Shown: one piece after another, positions 1-8,446 of the stretch | Position numbering within the stretch: position 1 is the stretch's first letter | How the letters are laid out: each line of letters opens with the position of its first letter | NCBI GenBank assembly: GCA_910574885.1 | Contig: CAJTDD010000027.1 | Span: 1 to 64,000 of the forward strand | Source: Lachnospiraceae bacterium | GTDB taxonomy: Bacteria > Bacillota > Clostridia > Lachnospirales > Lachnospiraceae | DNA length: 64,000 nucleotides | Direction of reading: 5' to 3' | Made by a program: the position numbers and the translations under genes | The notes under the pieces: model-generated | Databases searched by the model: none | What the model saw: the letters and a program-made list of their open reading frames with translations, nothing else | What the model was told of the DNA's origin: nothing

Positions 1-84
1 GAAGACGACAAGGTAGATAGGGCGGAGGTGGAAGTGCAGTAATGTATGGAGCTGACCGCAACTAATCGGTCGAGGGCATGACCA
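1..84 (+). rRNA. rrl: 23S ribosomal RNA, 3' end (partial)
   Basis: The first ~84 bases match the conserved 3' end of bacterial 23S rRNA. They include the GAAGACGAC block, the GAGCTGACC block and the terminal GGTCGAGGGC...GACC segment that closes helix 1. Only this tail lies in the window. No 5S rRNA is seen in the ~130 bases between it and the next tRNA gene, so 5S is either elsewhere or absent from this operon. Confidence 0.93.
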
Positions 85-215
85 AAGGTGGATAGGAAAG
101 AGGATGAAATTTCTTGTATGCAGTTTTGAGGGTACATGAAAAAACACTTGTTATATAAGATACGAAGAGGTATAATATAGTTAGTGTTTTCTTAGATTAA
201 AAGAATAGAGAATAA

Positions 216-287
216 TCCTCGATAGCTCAATGGTAGAGCACACGGCTGTTAACCGTGGGGTTGTTGGTTCGAGCCCAACTCGGGGAG
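216..287 (+). tRNA. tRNA-Asn (GTT)
   Basis: A complete 72-nt cloverleaf. The acceptor stem TCCTCGA pairs with TCGGGGA (one T-G pair), the anticodon loop is CTGTTAA with anticodon GTT at 248-250, and the T arm contains GGTTCGAGCC. CCA is not encoded. It lies just after the 23S end and is followed by a hairpin terminator. A 5'-truncated copy of this gene occurs at 1749-1809. Confidence 0.96.
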
Positions 288-297
288 TTTGAAAAGG

Positions 298-329
298 CCC
301 GTAGACAGTAGTGTTTGCGGGTTTTGTCT
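298..329 (+). terminator. Rho-independent terminator after tRNA-Asn
   Basis: Stem CCCGTAGACA (298-307), loop GTAG, stem TGTTTGCGGG (312-321), paired along its whole length with G-T wobbles, then a T-rich tail. Its loop and 3' arm closely resemble the terminators at 1815 and 4321. Confidence 0.8.
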
Positions 330-524
330 GTCCAAAGATAAGAGAGAAAAAATTTGGAAGGCAATATATTGTTAACCAAAAAAGTTTGCGGAAACCTTGT
401 ATCAAATTTATGCAGGTTTTCTTTTTTGTATCAAATAATTGAAGATAGGATGAGAATAGATTATAATATATGAATAATTAAATGAGTGAAAGCAGGAAAG
501 AATAAAAATTAGGAGGATGATGAA

Positions 525-809
525 TTGGCTTTGCTAATAACTGAATATGATGAGAAAAGCGGCCTGCCTATTGAGCGTGGATATTTAGAATGTGGATTAC
601 CATGTTTTTTACAGGAATCTATAGAACAGATGAAAAAGGCATGGAAGAAACTAGATGCAGGTGAAGAGTATCTGCAATGGGACTGTGATTTCTGTAATCT
701 ACAAAGCGATATCAACACAACCGAAGTAAATGGAGTAATAAACAGTGAACAGGCATGGTATTTACGAAAAAAATATCTGCGCATGGAAAAACCAGAATTT
801 ATTGAATGA
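525..809 (+). CDS. small protein upstream of HipA-like kinase
   Basis: A 94-residue acidic protein that I cannot assign to a named family. It starts at TTG 525, chosen because AGGAGG lies at 511-516 with 8-nt spacing. It contains a cysteine pair (WDCDFC) near residue 50, and the C-terminal half is helix-like and charged. It ends 22 bp before the HipA-like gene, so the two are probably co-transcribed. By position it could be the partner of the kinase-fold protein, but nothing in its sequence shows a DNA-binding HTH like that of HipB. The module sits between two tRNA-Asn copies. Confidence 0.75.
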   Translation: MALLITEYDEKSGLPIERGYLECGLPCFLQESIEQMKKAWKKLDAGEEYLQWDCDFCNLQSDINTTEVNGVINSEQAWYLRKKYLRMEKPEFIE

Positions 810-831
810 TAAAAAGAAGGGAATATGATGT

Positions 832-1704
832 TTGGATATGATAGATTTTACAGAATTACCCAAAAGGAATAAAGCATACGCAGGGGCAAATGGAAGCAAA
901 ATATCGGTTGTATATCATGGGGAACAGTATATGCTTAAGTTTCCACCACATGCAGTGAAAAATCAGGATATGAGTTATAGCAACAGCTGCATTTCGGAGT
1001 ATTTAGGATGTAAAATATTTGAAAAAGCAGGAGTCCCTGTGCAGGAAACAATTCTTGGAACATATAAGACGAAAAAGGGTGTGAAGAAAATTGTTGTCGC
1101 ATGTAAAGATTTTACTTCTGTTGGAATTGAACTACAGGATTTCGCGTCTTTAAAAAATCAGATTATTGATTCAGAGCGAAATGGATATGGCACAGAACTT
1201 GCAGACATCCTTTCTGTATTTGATGAACAGACAGCAATGGATCCAGAGAAAATAAGAGAACGATTTTGGGATATGTTTATTGTAGATGCTTTTATTGGTA
1301 ATTGGGGTTTTTTGTATCATGTACAATCAGACACATTAACACTGGCGCCAGTTTTTGATTGTGGCAGCTGCCTGTATCCACAAGCAGATGAGAAAATGAT
1401 TATGAAGATTCTTGCAGATAAACGGGAAATTCATCATCGTATTTTTAATACCCCGTTATCCGCTATTCAGAACAATGGAAAGAAAATTAATTACTACGAA
1501 TTTATTTCTGCGTTGGACAATGAGGAGTGTAATAGAGCATTGTTACGAATTTTATCACGGATAGATATGAAGGAGATTTTTAATATAATTGAAAAAACGC
1601 CATTTATCAGTGATTTGCAGAAAGAGTTTTATAGAACAATGTTGATGGCAAGGAAGGAACGTATCTTGGATTACTCTATAAAACGAATGTCTAAGCAAAT
1701 GTGA
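832..1704 (+). CDS. HipA-like kinase-fold protein with apparently deleted catalytic loop
   Basis: A 290-residue protein resembling the HipA/CtkA Ser/Thr kinase family. What supports this is an N-terminal phosphate-loop-like segment, the FIVDAFIGN region near residues 149-157, and the metal-binding region LAPVFDCGSCLYP that follows. As I recall the family, the GN of DAFIGN is followed by a catalytic D-R-x-x-G-N loop before WGFL. Here DAFIGN runs directly into WGFL, so about seven residues including the catalytic Asp look missing, consistent with deletion between two GGTAAT repeats. Kinase activity is therefore doubtful. The TTG start at 832 fits GAAGG at 816-820; ATG 838 is the alternative. 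Confidence 0.75.
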   Translation: MDMIDFTELPKRNKAYAGANGSKISVVYHGEQYMLKFPPHAVKNQDMSYSNSCISEYLGCKIFEKAGVPVQETILGTYKTKKGVKKIVVACKDFTSVGIELQDFASLKNQIIDSERNGYGTELADILSVFDEQTAMDPEKIRERFWDMFIVDAFIGNWGFLYHVQSDTLTLAPVFDCGSCLYPQADEKMIMKILADKREIHHRIFNTPLSAIQNNGKKINYYEFISALDNEECNRALLRILSRIDMKEIFNIIEKTPFISDLQKEFYRTMLMARKERILDYSIKRMSKQM

Positions 1705-1748
1705 AATGGAACGATAGCATCAGTTTAATTTTTCGGTGTGCGACCGTG

Positions 1749-1809
1749 TCAATGGTAGAGCACACGGCTGTTAACCGTGGGGTTGTTGGTTTGAGCCCAA
1801 CTCGGGGAG
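1749..1809 (+). pseudogene. 5'-truncated tRNA-Asn copy
   Basis: From TCAATGG onward the sequence is identical to the tRNA-Asn at 216-287 except one C-to-T change in the T loop. The acceptor 5' strand and the start of the D arm are replaced by unrelated sequence, so no acceptor stem can form. This is the pattern left when an integrated element regenerates or displaces part of a tRNA gene, or when tandem tRNA copies recombine. Confidence 0.85.
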
Positions 1810-1814
1810 TTAAT

Positions 1815-1852
1815 AAAAGTTCCGTAAGCATTAGTGTTTGCGGAACTTTTTT
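1815..1852 (+). terminator. Rho-independent terminator after truncated tRNA
   Basis: Arms 1815-1830 and 1835-1850 around a TTAG loop, followed by a T run. Same architecture as the terminators at 298 and 4321, including the TGTTTGC start of the 3' arm. Confidence 0.85.
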
Positions 1853-2413
1853 ATATAAAATAAGATCTCAATCTTTCCAAAATAAAATCCTTTCATTACA
1901 TGTAATATCTTAAACCCGCAGGTCATCCCGTAATTCATGCCCTGCGGGCGAGTGGACTTCGTCCATTAAGGTATAAGTTTATTCTGGAAGTGTAAAACTG
2001 TTGTTTTACACTTGTTTTGGAGATAATTTTTTGATATAATTAATATATATTAGGGGATAGAAGGCTAGATAAATGGAATTTCCTGTGCTATTGCCTTAAA
2101 TAGATCCAGTATTTTGTACTCAATTTTATATGACGGCACAGGGTTTCTATGCTCGCAGTAATCTGTGGGAATAGAGGCTTTTTTGTTTTACAAACCACAG
2201 TCGAAAAATGCCATTTGGTTTTCAAAGTGGCAGGGACGTTACAATAGAGGAGGGGAGAGAAGTATTACGAGAGGCATATAACTATTGAGCGTTATGAGAA
2301 AGGAGGGTGGATGAGTTACAGGCGCAGAGAGAGGATGAGTACTATCTCATGATTATTGAATAACGATAAAAGATGAAAAAGTATTTCGATGGAACAAAAA
2401 GGAGAAATGTCAA
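1853..2413 (+). other. 560-bp non-coding leader region upstream of chemoreceptor
   Basis: I see no plausible gene here. The region holds a long-range stem CCTGTGC (2082-2088) with GCACAGG (2136-2142), and a local hairpin CCATTTGG...CAAAGTGG near 2210-2230. The length and pairing suggest a structured 5' leader for the MCP gene, but it does not match any riboswitch class I recognise, including c-di-GMP I and II. Confidence 0.35.
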
Positions 2414-4195
2414 ATGTTAAAAAATATGAAGATTCGGAGCAGATTGTTGATATCCTATCTGCTCATTACGGTTCTGTTGCTGATTGTCGGTATTGTTTCG
2501 ATTGTCATGCTTCGAGAGGAGAGCAGCAAATTGCAGGAATTCTATGATCAACAATTTCAAACGGTAGAAAATGCATTGGATATGCGGCGTACAGTTTTTT
2601 CTGTTCGGGGCAATGTCCTATCTAGTATTGTAGAATATAACGAAGATACCGTCGACTCTGCTAAAAGCGAGTTTCAGAGTCTCTACACCCTGCTGGATGG
2701 ACTGAAAGAGACATATCAGGGAGATATGTCTCAGCTCACCCAGATAGAGCAGAATTTGAACAGTGCAGAGCCCAGCCTGTCCCAGGTGACAGATTTAGCA
2801 AAACAGCAGCAGGACGATGAAGCGGTGGCTCTTTATAAGAGCAGTTACAAGCCGTACATGGACGAGACGCGGGATATTTTGGTCAGTGTAGGCGAGACTG
2901 CTCAGAAGAACGCTTTGAATAAAGTAGAAGATGGCGCCAGAATGGCTGGAATTTCCAATATTATTGTGATTGTGATAATTTGTCTTGCGGTGGCGGTCAG
3001 TGTGATATTGGCCTTGGCAATGAGTAATAGTATTCGTAAACCGGTGGAAGAAATTCGCCAGGTGGCCGCAAATATGGCCAAGGGTCAGATGGATATGGAT
3101 ATCACCTATCATTCCGCTGATGAGCTTGGGGAAATGGCGGAACATATGCGGGAATTAACTGGAATCGTGAGAGATATTGTCAGAGACGTCGATTATTGCA
3201 TGAATGAGCTGGCGCAGGGCAACTTTACGGTGGTCAGTAAACAGCGGGAAGCATACGTTGGCGATTACGCAGGTATTCTGAAGGCTATGCGCATTCTGAA
3301 AGTGTCTATGAGCGACACGCTGAGTCAGATCGAGATTGCGGCAGATCAGGTTAATGCGGGCGGAGACCAGGTATCCAGCGGTTCGCAGGCGTTGGCGCAG
3401 GGAGCTACGGAGCAGGCTTCCTCCGTGCAGGAACTGGCCGCTACTATCCAGGATGTGAGCGGGCAGGTGGAGTCCACCGCTTCTCATGCCAGAACTGCCA
3501 AATCTGAGAATGATCATACCCACCAGCAGATTGGCGTTTGTTCCGGAGACATGGATGCTCTGATGGATGCCATGGGTAAGATTGAGTCCCATTCTAATGA
3601 GATCAGCAAGGTCATCAACACCATTGAAGATATTGCGTTCCAGACTAACATTTTAGCCCTGAATGCCGCTGTTGAGGCTGCGCGCGCCGGCGCAGCAGGT
3701 AAGGGATTTGCCGTGGTTGCGGATGAGGTCCGTAGCTTGGCCAGCAAGTCTGCCAAGGCGGCCAAGAGTACTGCTGTGCTGATTGAAGACACCGTTTCAG
3801 CGGTTAAGGAAGGGCTTGACCTGTCCCAAGAGACGAGTCAGGCGTTGCAGACCGTGGTGGAAAGTTCCCAGAAGGTGTTGGAGGCTGTTAACCTGATCTC
3901 CAGCGCCACCGAAGAAGAGGCAGATTCTCTCTCTCAAATTTCCTCGGCTGTGGACCAGATTTCCAGTGTAGTGCAGACGAACTCTGCTACCGCTGAAGAG
4001 TCTGCCGCCGCAAGTGAGGAACTTTCAGGACAGGCTAATGTGCTCAAGGAGCTGGTCAGTCGGTTTCGTCTGGATAACAGCAGCTTTGGAGGCGCATCCA
4101 CTTATAGGGATTCTGGTGTGAAACACAACAGCAACAGTACATCTGGTGCAGGTAAGGATACCTTCGGAGAGTACACAGACGACGCAAAGTATTAA
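2414..4195 (+). CDS. methyl-accepting chemotaxis protein
   Basis: A 593-residue chemoreceptor. TM1 is at about 11-32. A four-helix-bundle-type extracellular sensor of about 145 residues follows, with TM2 at about 179-201 and a HAMP domain after it (R-K-P-V-E-E-I). The cytoplasmic coiled coil includes the highly conserved hairpin tip [20 protein letters not shown] near 412-431. The C terminus has no CheR-binding pentapeptide. It would relay ligand sensing to CheA/CheW, none of which are in this window. AAAGGAGA lies upstream of the ATG with good spacing. Base composition is more G+C-rich than the flanking DNA, and the gene sits between two related terminators, so it may have arrived as a cassette. 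Confidence 0.95.
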   Translation: MLKNMKIRSRLLISYLLITVLLLIVGIVSIVMLREESSKLQEFYDQQFQTVENALDMRRTVFSVRGNVLSSIVEYNEDTVDSAKSEFQSLYTLLDGLKETYQGDMSQLTQIEQNLNSAEPSLSQVTDLAKQQQDDEAVALYKSSYKPYMDETRDILVSVGETAQKNALNKVEDGARMAGISNIIVIVIICLAVAVSVILALAMSNSIRKPVEEIRQVAANMAKGQMDMDITYHSADELGEMAEHMRELTGIVRDIVRDVDYCMNELAQGNFTVVSKQREAYVGDYAGILKAMRILKVSMSDTLSQIEIAADQVNAGGDQVSSGSQALAQGATEQASSVQELAATIQDVSGQVESTASHARTAKSENDHTHQQIGVCSGDMDALMDAMGKIESHSNEISKVINTIEDIAFQTNILALNAAVEAARAGAAGKGFAVVADEVRSLASKSAKAAKSTAVLIEDTVSAVKEGLDLSQETSQALQTVVESSQKVLEAVNLISSATEEEADSLSQISSAVDQISSVVQTNSATAEESAAASEELSGQANVLKELVSRFRLDNSSFGGASTYRDSGVKHNSNSTSGAGKDTFGEYTDDAKY

Positions 4196-4320
4196 AGAAA
4201 TATGTTGATCTGTTCTGGTTTTTCAGAAGATGAAAAGACTGCTTCTGCAGAGGCGAGAAAAACAGTTGTTTATGATGAAGATTGCCCAGAGACACCTCAG
4301 GAAAGAGCTTTGAGTTTGGT

Positions 4321-4352
4321 AAAACCTGTAAACATTAGTGTTTGCAGGTTTT
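4321..4352 (+). terminator. Rho-independent terminator, third of a related set
   Basis: A perfect 14-bp stem: AAAACCTGTAAACA (4321-4334), loop TTAG, TGTTTGCAGGTTTT (4339-4352). It lies 126 bp after the MCP stop codon and shares loop and arm sequence with the tRNA-Asn terminators. Confidence 0.8.
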
Positions 4353-4484
4353 GTTTATGTGCAGACCCGTGCAGAGGAAATATGCCGCTGAGGCGGCGTA
4401 CAGGCCGCGCGGCGAGTAGGAGAAGATGACTCTTCCCTACTCGATTCCCCAAATAGGAGAGCATACATAATGCGTTAAAAGTCA

Positions 4485-4528
4485 AAAAAGCCATTACGAA
4501 AAAGTATACTTTTTCGTAATGGCTTTTT
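4485..4528. terminator. 44-bp perfect palindrome, probable bidirectional terminator
   Basis: Every base from 4485 to 4506 pairs with 4507-4528. The outer arms read AAAAAGCCATTACG and CGTAATGGCTTTTT, and the centre is AGTATACT. The A tract on one side and T tract on the other fit a terminator working in both directions. An imperfect second copy lies at 4632-4662. Alternatively the pair could be end structures of the TnpB-type element that follows. Confidence 0.6.
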
Positions 4529-4631
4529 CCCGCTAATTTCTTAACCATTCTAATATATTATCGACAATTCGTCAATAAACTTAACCCCTATTTTTTGTAA
4601 TATCTGTCTAAAAAAATTTCCAGGAAATTTG

Positions 4632-4662
4632 TCACGAAAAAGTATAGTATTTCGTAATAGCT
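4632..4662. repeat. degenerate copy of the 4485-4528 palindrome
   Basis: The core ACGAAAAAGTATA followed by TTTCGTAAT repeats the palindrome with a few mismatches that break its perfect symmetry. It is 45 bp before the TnpB-like start codon, where it could affect expression of that gene or mark an element end. Confidence 0.55.
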
Positions 4663-4707
4663 TCAAATTACCAAGAAAACAAGAATCATTCGTATAAGGG
4701 GAGCGGA

Positions 4708-6021
4708 ATGCCGTCAGATAAGATATGCAAGACAGTCCATCAGTACAATAAAGAATCAGTCAGCGATACAGATATGCATAAGCTTCTGGATATCGCTGAG
4801 GATTACAGGAAGGTCAAAAACTATGTGTATGACAGGTTTGGCGGGATAGGAAGCCTATCAAAGATTTATCCGGGATATACCGTGCAAAATGAGATGACCG
4901 CAAGCGGATACCGGGAAACATTGGGATTGCCGGCTGTTTACTTCTATCTTGCAGTCTTTGACGCACTGGCAGATATCAAGAGTCAATGGACAAGGACAAA
5001 AACGAAGCTTGTAAAGCTGGTGAATAAGAATGAAAGCTTCAAGGAAGAAGAAAAACATTATCTTCGCTTCATATTAAAGGTAAATAATGCATTTGAGGCA
5101 GTATTGAACCAAAAGCCGATTGAGTTGGCTGCAAAGGTAAACAGACAATACTGTGAGTTGGCTGGAGAAGTGGATAGCGAAAAAATGCATCGATATTTAT
5201 GTAGACAGGTGCGAAAGTATCATGTAAAGCTTCATACAGACACGGCGAATGTATTTTCCATAGCGGAACGAGCATACCGTTATGCCGACGGTGGAATCTA
5301 TATTTCCATTAAAGAGAAGCGTAAACGGATTTTTATACCGCTGACAGACAATAACCAATATCAGTGCCAGCTGCGAATGAAATTATATCCCAAGGAGAAT
5401 CGCATTGAACTCAAGGTTCCGGTAAATGTTGCAGTCCGACGTCATATGGATTATGTAAATCAGGTGGGGGTGGCGGTTGGTTTCAATACAATGCTGACAA
5501 CAGACGAAGGGCATCGATATGGAACGGAATTAGGTAAATATCAGACCGGATATTCGGATTGGGTGAGGGAGCAGGCAAGTAGTTATAGAAGAAATAAGGG
5601 AGATAATCCGGGACGTAAGAAATATTGTGCAAAGAAGCGGCGGTTAGAAGAAGGACTTCATAGTTATATTAACCACGAATTGAATTATTTTCTTGCAGAG
5701 GAAAAGCCTAAGGTTATCTATGTTGTGAAACTACCAAAGCCGCAGGCCGGTGGACACAATAAGAAGATTAACTATTCCATTGCTCAATGGCAGAGAGGAT
5801 ATATAAGGAAGCGTTTGGAACAGAAATGTAAAGAACAGTCAATTGAGATTCTGGAAGTACTTGGAAAGAATATTAGTAACGAGTGCAGTATGTGCGGTGT
5901 GCTTGGAACGAAGACAGCAGGAGTGTTCTCTTGTTCAGCTTGCGGATATCAGGAAGAAGAAAAGACCAATACTGCCCGCAATGTAAAGAAGCGAGGGCAG
6001 GGTGATGGGGTGCTATATTAG
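4708..6021 (+). CDS. TnpB-family protein with substituted RuvC active site (TldR-like candidate)
   Basis: A 437-residue protein of the IS200/IS605 TnpB family. The C-terminal zinc ribbon has Cys393, 396, 409 and 412, preceded by the conserved W361 region. In TnpB the RuvC residues are Asp in G-I-D-L-G, Glu in V-V-E-D-L, and Asp in D-R-D-x-N-A-A. Here these read G-V-A-V-G (A256), V-V-K-L (K341) and E-E-K-T-N-T-A (K419), so all three catalytic acids appear lost while the fold landmarks remain. Such proteins can be RNA-guided DNA binders that repress transcription (TldR) rather than nucleases. No TnpA is adjacent. The start is ATG 4708 after AAGGGGAG. The protein's target is unknown. Confidence 0.85.
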   Translation: MPSDKICKTVHQYNKESVSDTDMHKLLDIAEDYRKVKNYVYDRFGGIGSLSKIYPGYTVQNEMTASGYRETLGLPAVYFYLAVFDALADIKSQWTRTKTKLVKLVNKNESFKEEEKHYLRFILKVNNAFEAVLNQKPIELAAKVNRQYCELAGEVDSEKMHRYLCRQVRKYHVKLHTDTANVFSIAERAYRYADGGIYISIKEKRKRIFIPLTDNNQYQCQLRMKLYPKENRIELKVPVNVAVRRHMDYVNQVGVAVGFNTMLTTDEGHRYGTELGKYQTGYSDWVREQASSYRRNKGDNPGRKKYCAKKRRLEEGLHSYINHELNYFLAEEKPKVIYVVKLPKPQAGGHNKKINYSIAQWQRGYIRKRLEQKCKEQSIEILEVLGKNISNECSMCGVLGTKTAGVFSCSACGYQEEEKTNTARNVKKRGQGDGVLY

Positions 6022-6546
6022 CCGGATTATGAGGCAGCTCTAATTTGTCAGAATAGGAAACAAGATCATAAGAACAGCCATTTAGATAAGCAGCGGTGAT
6101 GAGCCGAGGTTTTACCGAAAGGAGCCGGATGGTTCCAAAGGACTAAGAGGTAGGTTCATGATAAGGCAGGATAAGCCTGCTATATAAAAAGAAGTGTATT
6201 GGGTTAGAGGTAATGCATCAATACATATTAAAACGGCATTAGAAGGCGGGTAAAAGGGGGATTCCTTGGAGTCTGCGGATTGGATATGCCAGGACCTTGT
6301 GAACATGAGGATGGATGAGTGCAGATGGAATGTGTAAATGTAGGACAGAGAATGCAGAACTGTTCGTATCGGATAAGCTCAGATAATACGTCATGATGTA
6401 GCGAGGAGCGAAGCGAAGAGATTCGCATCATTCTCTTAGGAGAGTGACCAATATGCCTTATTAAAATCAGTAATGATATCAGAGAAGGTTTATGTATTTT
6501 ATTTAAGTAAAAACGATGACAATAGCTTACTAATAAGGAGAGAAAA
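6022..6546 (+). other. 525-bp non-coding tract after TnpB-like gene, possible guide RNA region
   Basis: No gene is visible. The first ~150 bases are rich in short hairpins and contain GATGAGCCGAGG, ACCGAAAGGAGCCGG and GAGGTAGGTTCA, reminiscent of omegaRNA scaffolds found downstream of TnpB genes. If so, the guide would begin after GGTTCA near 6160 (inference). A second structured block at 6391-6440 pairs ATGATG with CATCAT and carries CTCTTAGGAGAG. The tract ends just before the ribosome binding site of the next gene. Confidence 0.35.
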
Positions 6547-7050
6547 ATGGAAAAAAAGGAAAAGGACAATTCAAAGTGGAAAAAAATACTTATTATAATT
6601 TTATTCTTGATAGTTGTTGCTTTGGGCGCTGTAATCTATTTTCTATTAACCAAGTCTGAGGAAAAGACAGAGAGAAATGTTTCGGAAGGGCTTGTAGTCG
6701 GCGACAAGGATGATAAAGCCGCGAATGCGACTTTTACAACTGACATGAATATGATTTGGACGTTTCCTTCCGGAAGCGCAGTTTCTACTAATGCCCAGAT
6801 TGGGAATTCTGTAAGTAATAGTTATGAGTGCTATTTCGAGGTATACCTTGATAATGAAGAACAGACGTTGCTTTATAGTTCGCCGGTTCTGCCGGTTGGA
6901 AAAAAATTGGAGAAGCTGGAGTTAAACCAAGTGCTGCCGGATGGAGTACATGACGCTGTATGTACTTATCACATATTAGATGATGAAGACCCCGACAAAG
7001 AACTTGGTGCTGTATCATTTACCGTAAGTCTCATGGTGGTGAAAGAGTAG
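6547..7050 (+). CDS. single-pass membrane protein with extracellular domain
   Basis: A 167-residue protein with a basic N terminus, one strong TM segment at about 13-33 and a ~130-residue outer domain with beta-rich character. I recognise no named family. ATG 6547 is preceded by AAGGAGAG with good spacing. It lies 126 bp upstream of a secreted protein gene, so the three genes at 6547-9592 probably form a surface module. It may be a companion or anchor for the secreted proteins (inference from neighbourhood only). Confidence 0.8.
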   Translation: MEKKEKDNSKWKKILIIILFLIVVALGAVIYFLLTKSEEKTERNVSEGLVVGDKDDKAANATFTTDMNMIWTFPSGSAVSTNAQIGNSVSNSYECYFEVYLDNEEQTLLYSSPVLPVGKKLEKLELNQVLPDGVHDAVCTYHILDDEDPDKELGAVSFTVSLMVVKE

Positions 7051-7176
7051 GATAAGAATTTTTTCATCAATATTATGGGTATGTCCATGGGTGGATGTGG
7101 TAAGATGGCAGATATTACTGCATCACTCGTGATATACATAAATCAGAAATTAAATTAATAGGAGGTATAACGCATT

Positions 7177-8256
7177 ATGAAATCTAAATTGACGAAGGCA
7201 ACGGCGGTTGCTTTGACAATGACAATGTTTGCTCCGGCATCTGCATTGGCATCGGAGCCAAGCGGCACACTTGACACATCTTTTGATGTTTACTCACCGG
7301 CTCTGACGATTCAGGTCCCGCTGGCGGCTAATATCGAGGTTAACCCGTTTGCCGACAGCACTGCTACAGATGTAAAGAAGTTTTCAGTTGCATCAGAAAG
7401 CATTGATATCTGGAACGCATCCGTAGATGCCGAGAAAGACATTGGTATTCCAGTAAATGCTACGGTTAAGGCGACGATCACGTCTAAGGCGAGTGATGTT
7501 ATCACGGAGTATAATACATTTACTGAAAATGCGAATTCGACCAGTAAGAAAATTAACCTGAATCTTACGACTGCTCAAACACCGGCAGCTATAGACGCCA
7601 AGGCGGGTGAGACTTTGGCTTTTGATGCAAATAAAAAGCTTAATTTTGCACAGTTTACAACAAAGACACCGGCAGTTTATACAACACCTGTTGACAGTGT
7701 GCCGATTACAAAATATGGTTCATTGCTTTCCGTAGATATTGCTGCTCCAACTGGAGATACTTCCGCAACAGCACCTGCAACAAAGTTTACATCCGATCCG
7801 ACTAAGGTAAAAGCAGCGGTAGGTTCCTTTGCAGTTACAGGTGTTGCAAACGCAAACGCAGATTGGAAAAAGGATGATATCGCAGTAAATATCACATACG
7901 AGGTAAGGGCAAGCAAGGCTCGCTCAATTACGACACCAAAGATTGCTACGGCTCCAGAATTTACATCAGGAACCAGCGCTGCAGATGTGTCTATTGAGGT
8001 TCCAAACATTGGAGAAGCTACCGTATCAGCCATTGGCCTTCATAATGATGGGGCTGGACTTTACGGAGATTATATCTGGGAAGATGGTGCATATAGTGTG
8101 GATTATTCTACTGCAGGTAAAGCTGTAATCAAGATTCCAAAGACGGACGGCGGTTTAGACTTTTTAACTGGCGAAGACTATAAAGATAATAAGCAGGATC
8201 TTGTGATTGCGTTATCTGACGGTCGTATCGTTATATCAACATTGACAGTAAAATAA
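7177..8256 (+). CDS. secreted surface protein, unknown family
   Basis: A 359-residue protein with a typical signal peptide (basic start, hydrophobic core, predicted cleavage near ALASE at 23-27). The mature part is rich in Ala, Thr, Val and Lys and looks all-beta, with an early VPL...VNPF...IWNASVD block that recalls cell-surface and biofilm matrix proteins. It has no cysteine in the mature region, no LPXTG and no visible transmembrane anchor. GGAGG lies before ATG 7177. Placed between two other surface genes, it may be a matrix or S-layer-like component, but the family is not identified. Confidence 0.8.
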   Translation: MKSKLTKATAVALTMTMFAPASALASEPSGTLDTSFDVYSPALTIQVPLAANIEVNPFADSTATDVKKFSVASESIDIWNASVDAEKDIGIPVNATVKATITSKASDVITEYNTFTENANSTSKKINLNLTTAQTPAAIDAKAGETLAFDANKKLNFAQFTTKTPAVYTTPVDSVPITKYGSLLSVDIAAPTGDTSATAPATKFTSDPTKVKAAVGSFAVTGVANANADWKKDDIAVNITYEVRASKARSITTPKIATAPEFTSGTSAADVSIEVPNIGEATVSAIGLHNDGAGLYGDYIWEDGAYSVDYSTAGKAVIKIPKTDGGLDFLTGEDYKDNKQDLVIALSDGRIVISTLTVK

Positions 8257-8289
8257 TGTAGAAAAAGGGGTGTTTCTGCCACACCTGCG

Positions 8290-8319
8290 CTCCAACTCAC
8301 CTGAAAAGGCGGGTTGGAG
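8290..8319 (+). terminator. hairpin after secreted protein gene
   Basis: CTCCAAC (8290-8296) pairs with GTTGGAG (8313-8319), with partial pairing inside. The tail is T-rich but interrupted (TTTAAATTTTA), so termination may be incomplete. Confidence 0.6.
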
Positions 8320-8446
8320 TTTAAATTTTATAAAGTTTTATAAAGTTGTGTGTCTGGTATAGGAGAATATCCATGGCAGAGGATTATTTCTTTGTAAGAC
8401 AGGATGATTCAAAGTAGCTGGAAGTGTATTTAGGGAGAGTGTTAGA

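Noticed and set aside
85..215. 5S rRNA gene after 23S
   Set aside because: No 5S-like segments and too little room.
1701..1913. 70-codon open frame over the truncated tRNA
   Set aside because: It translates tRNA and terminator sequence.
2041..2200. c-di-GMP riboswitch upstream of the MCP gene
   Set aside because: The conserved cores of class I and class II are not present, despite a plausible long stem.
4202..4548. short open frames on both strands after the MCP gene
   Set aside because: They run through the terminator hairpin at 4321 and the palindrome at 4485 and have no coding character.
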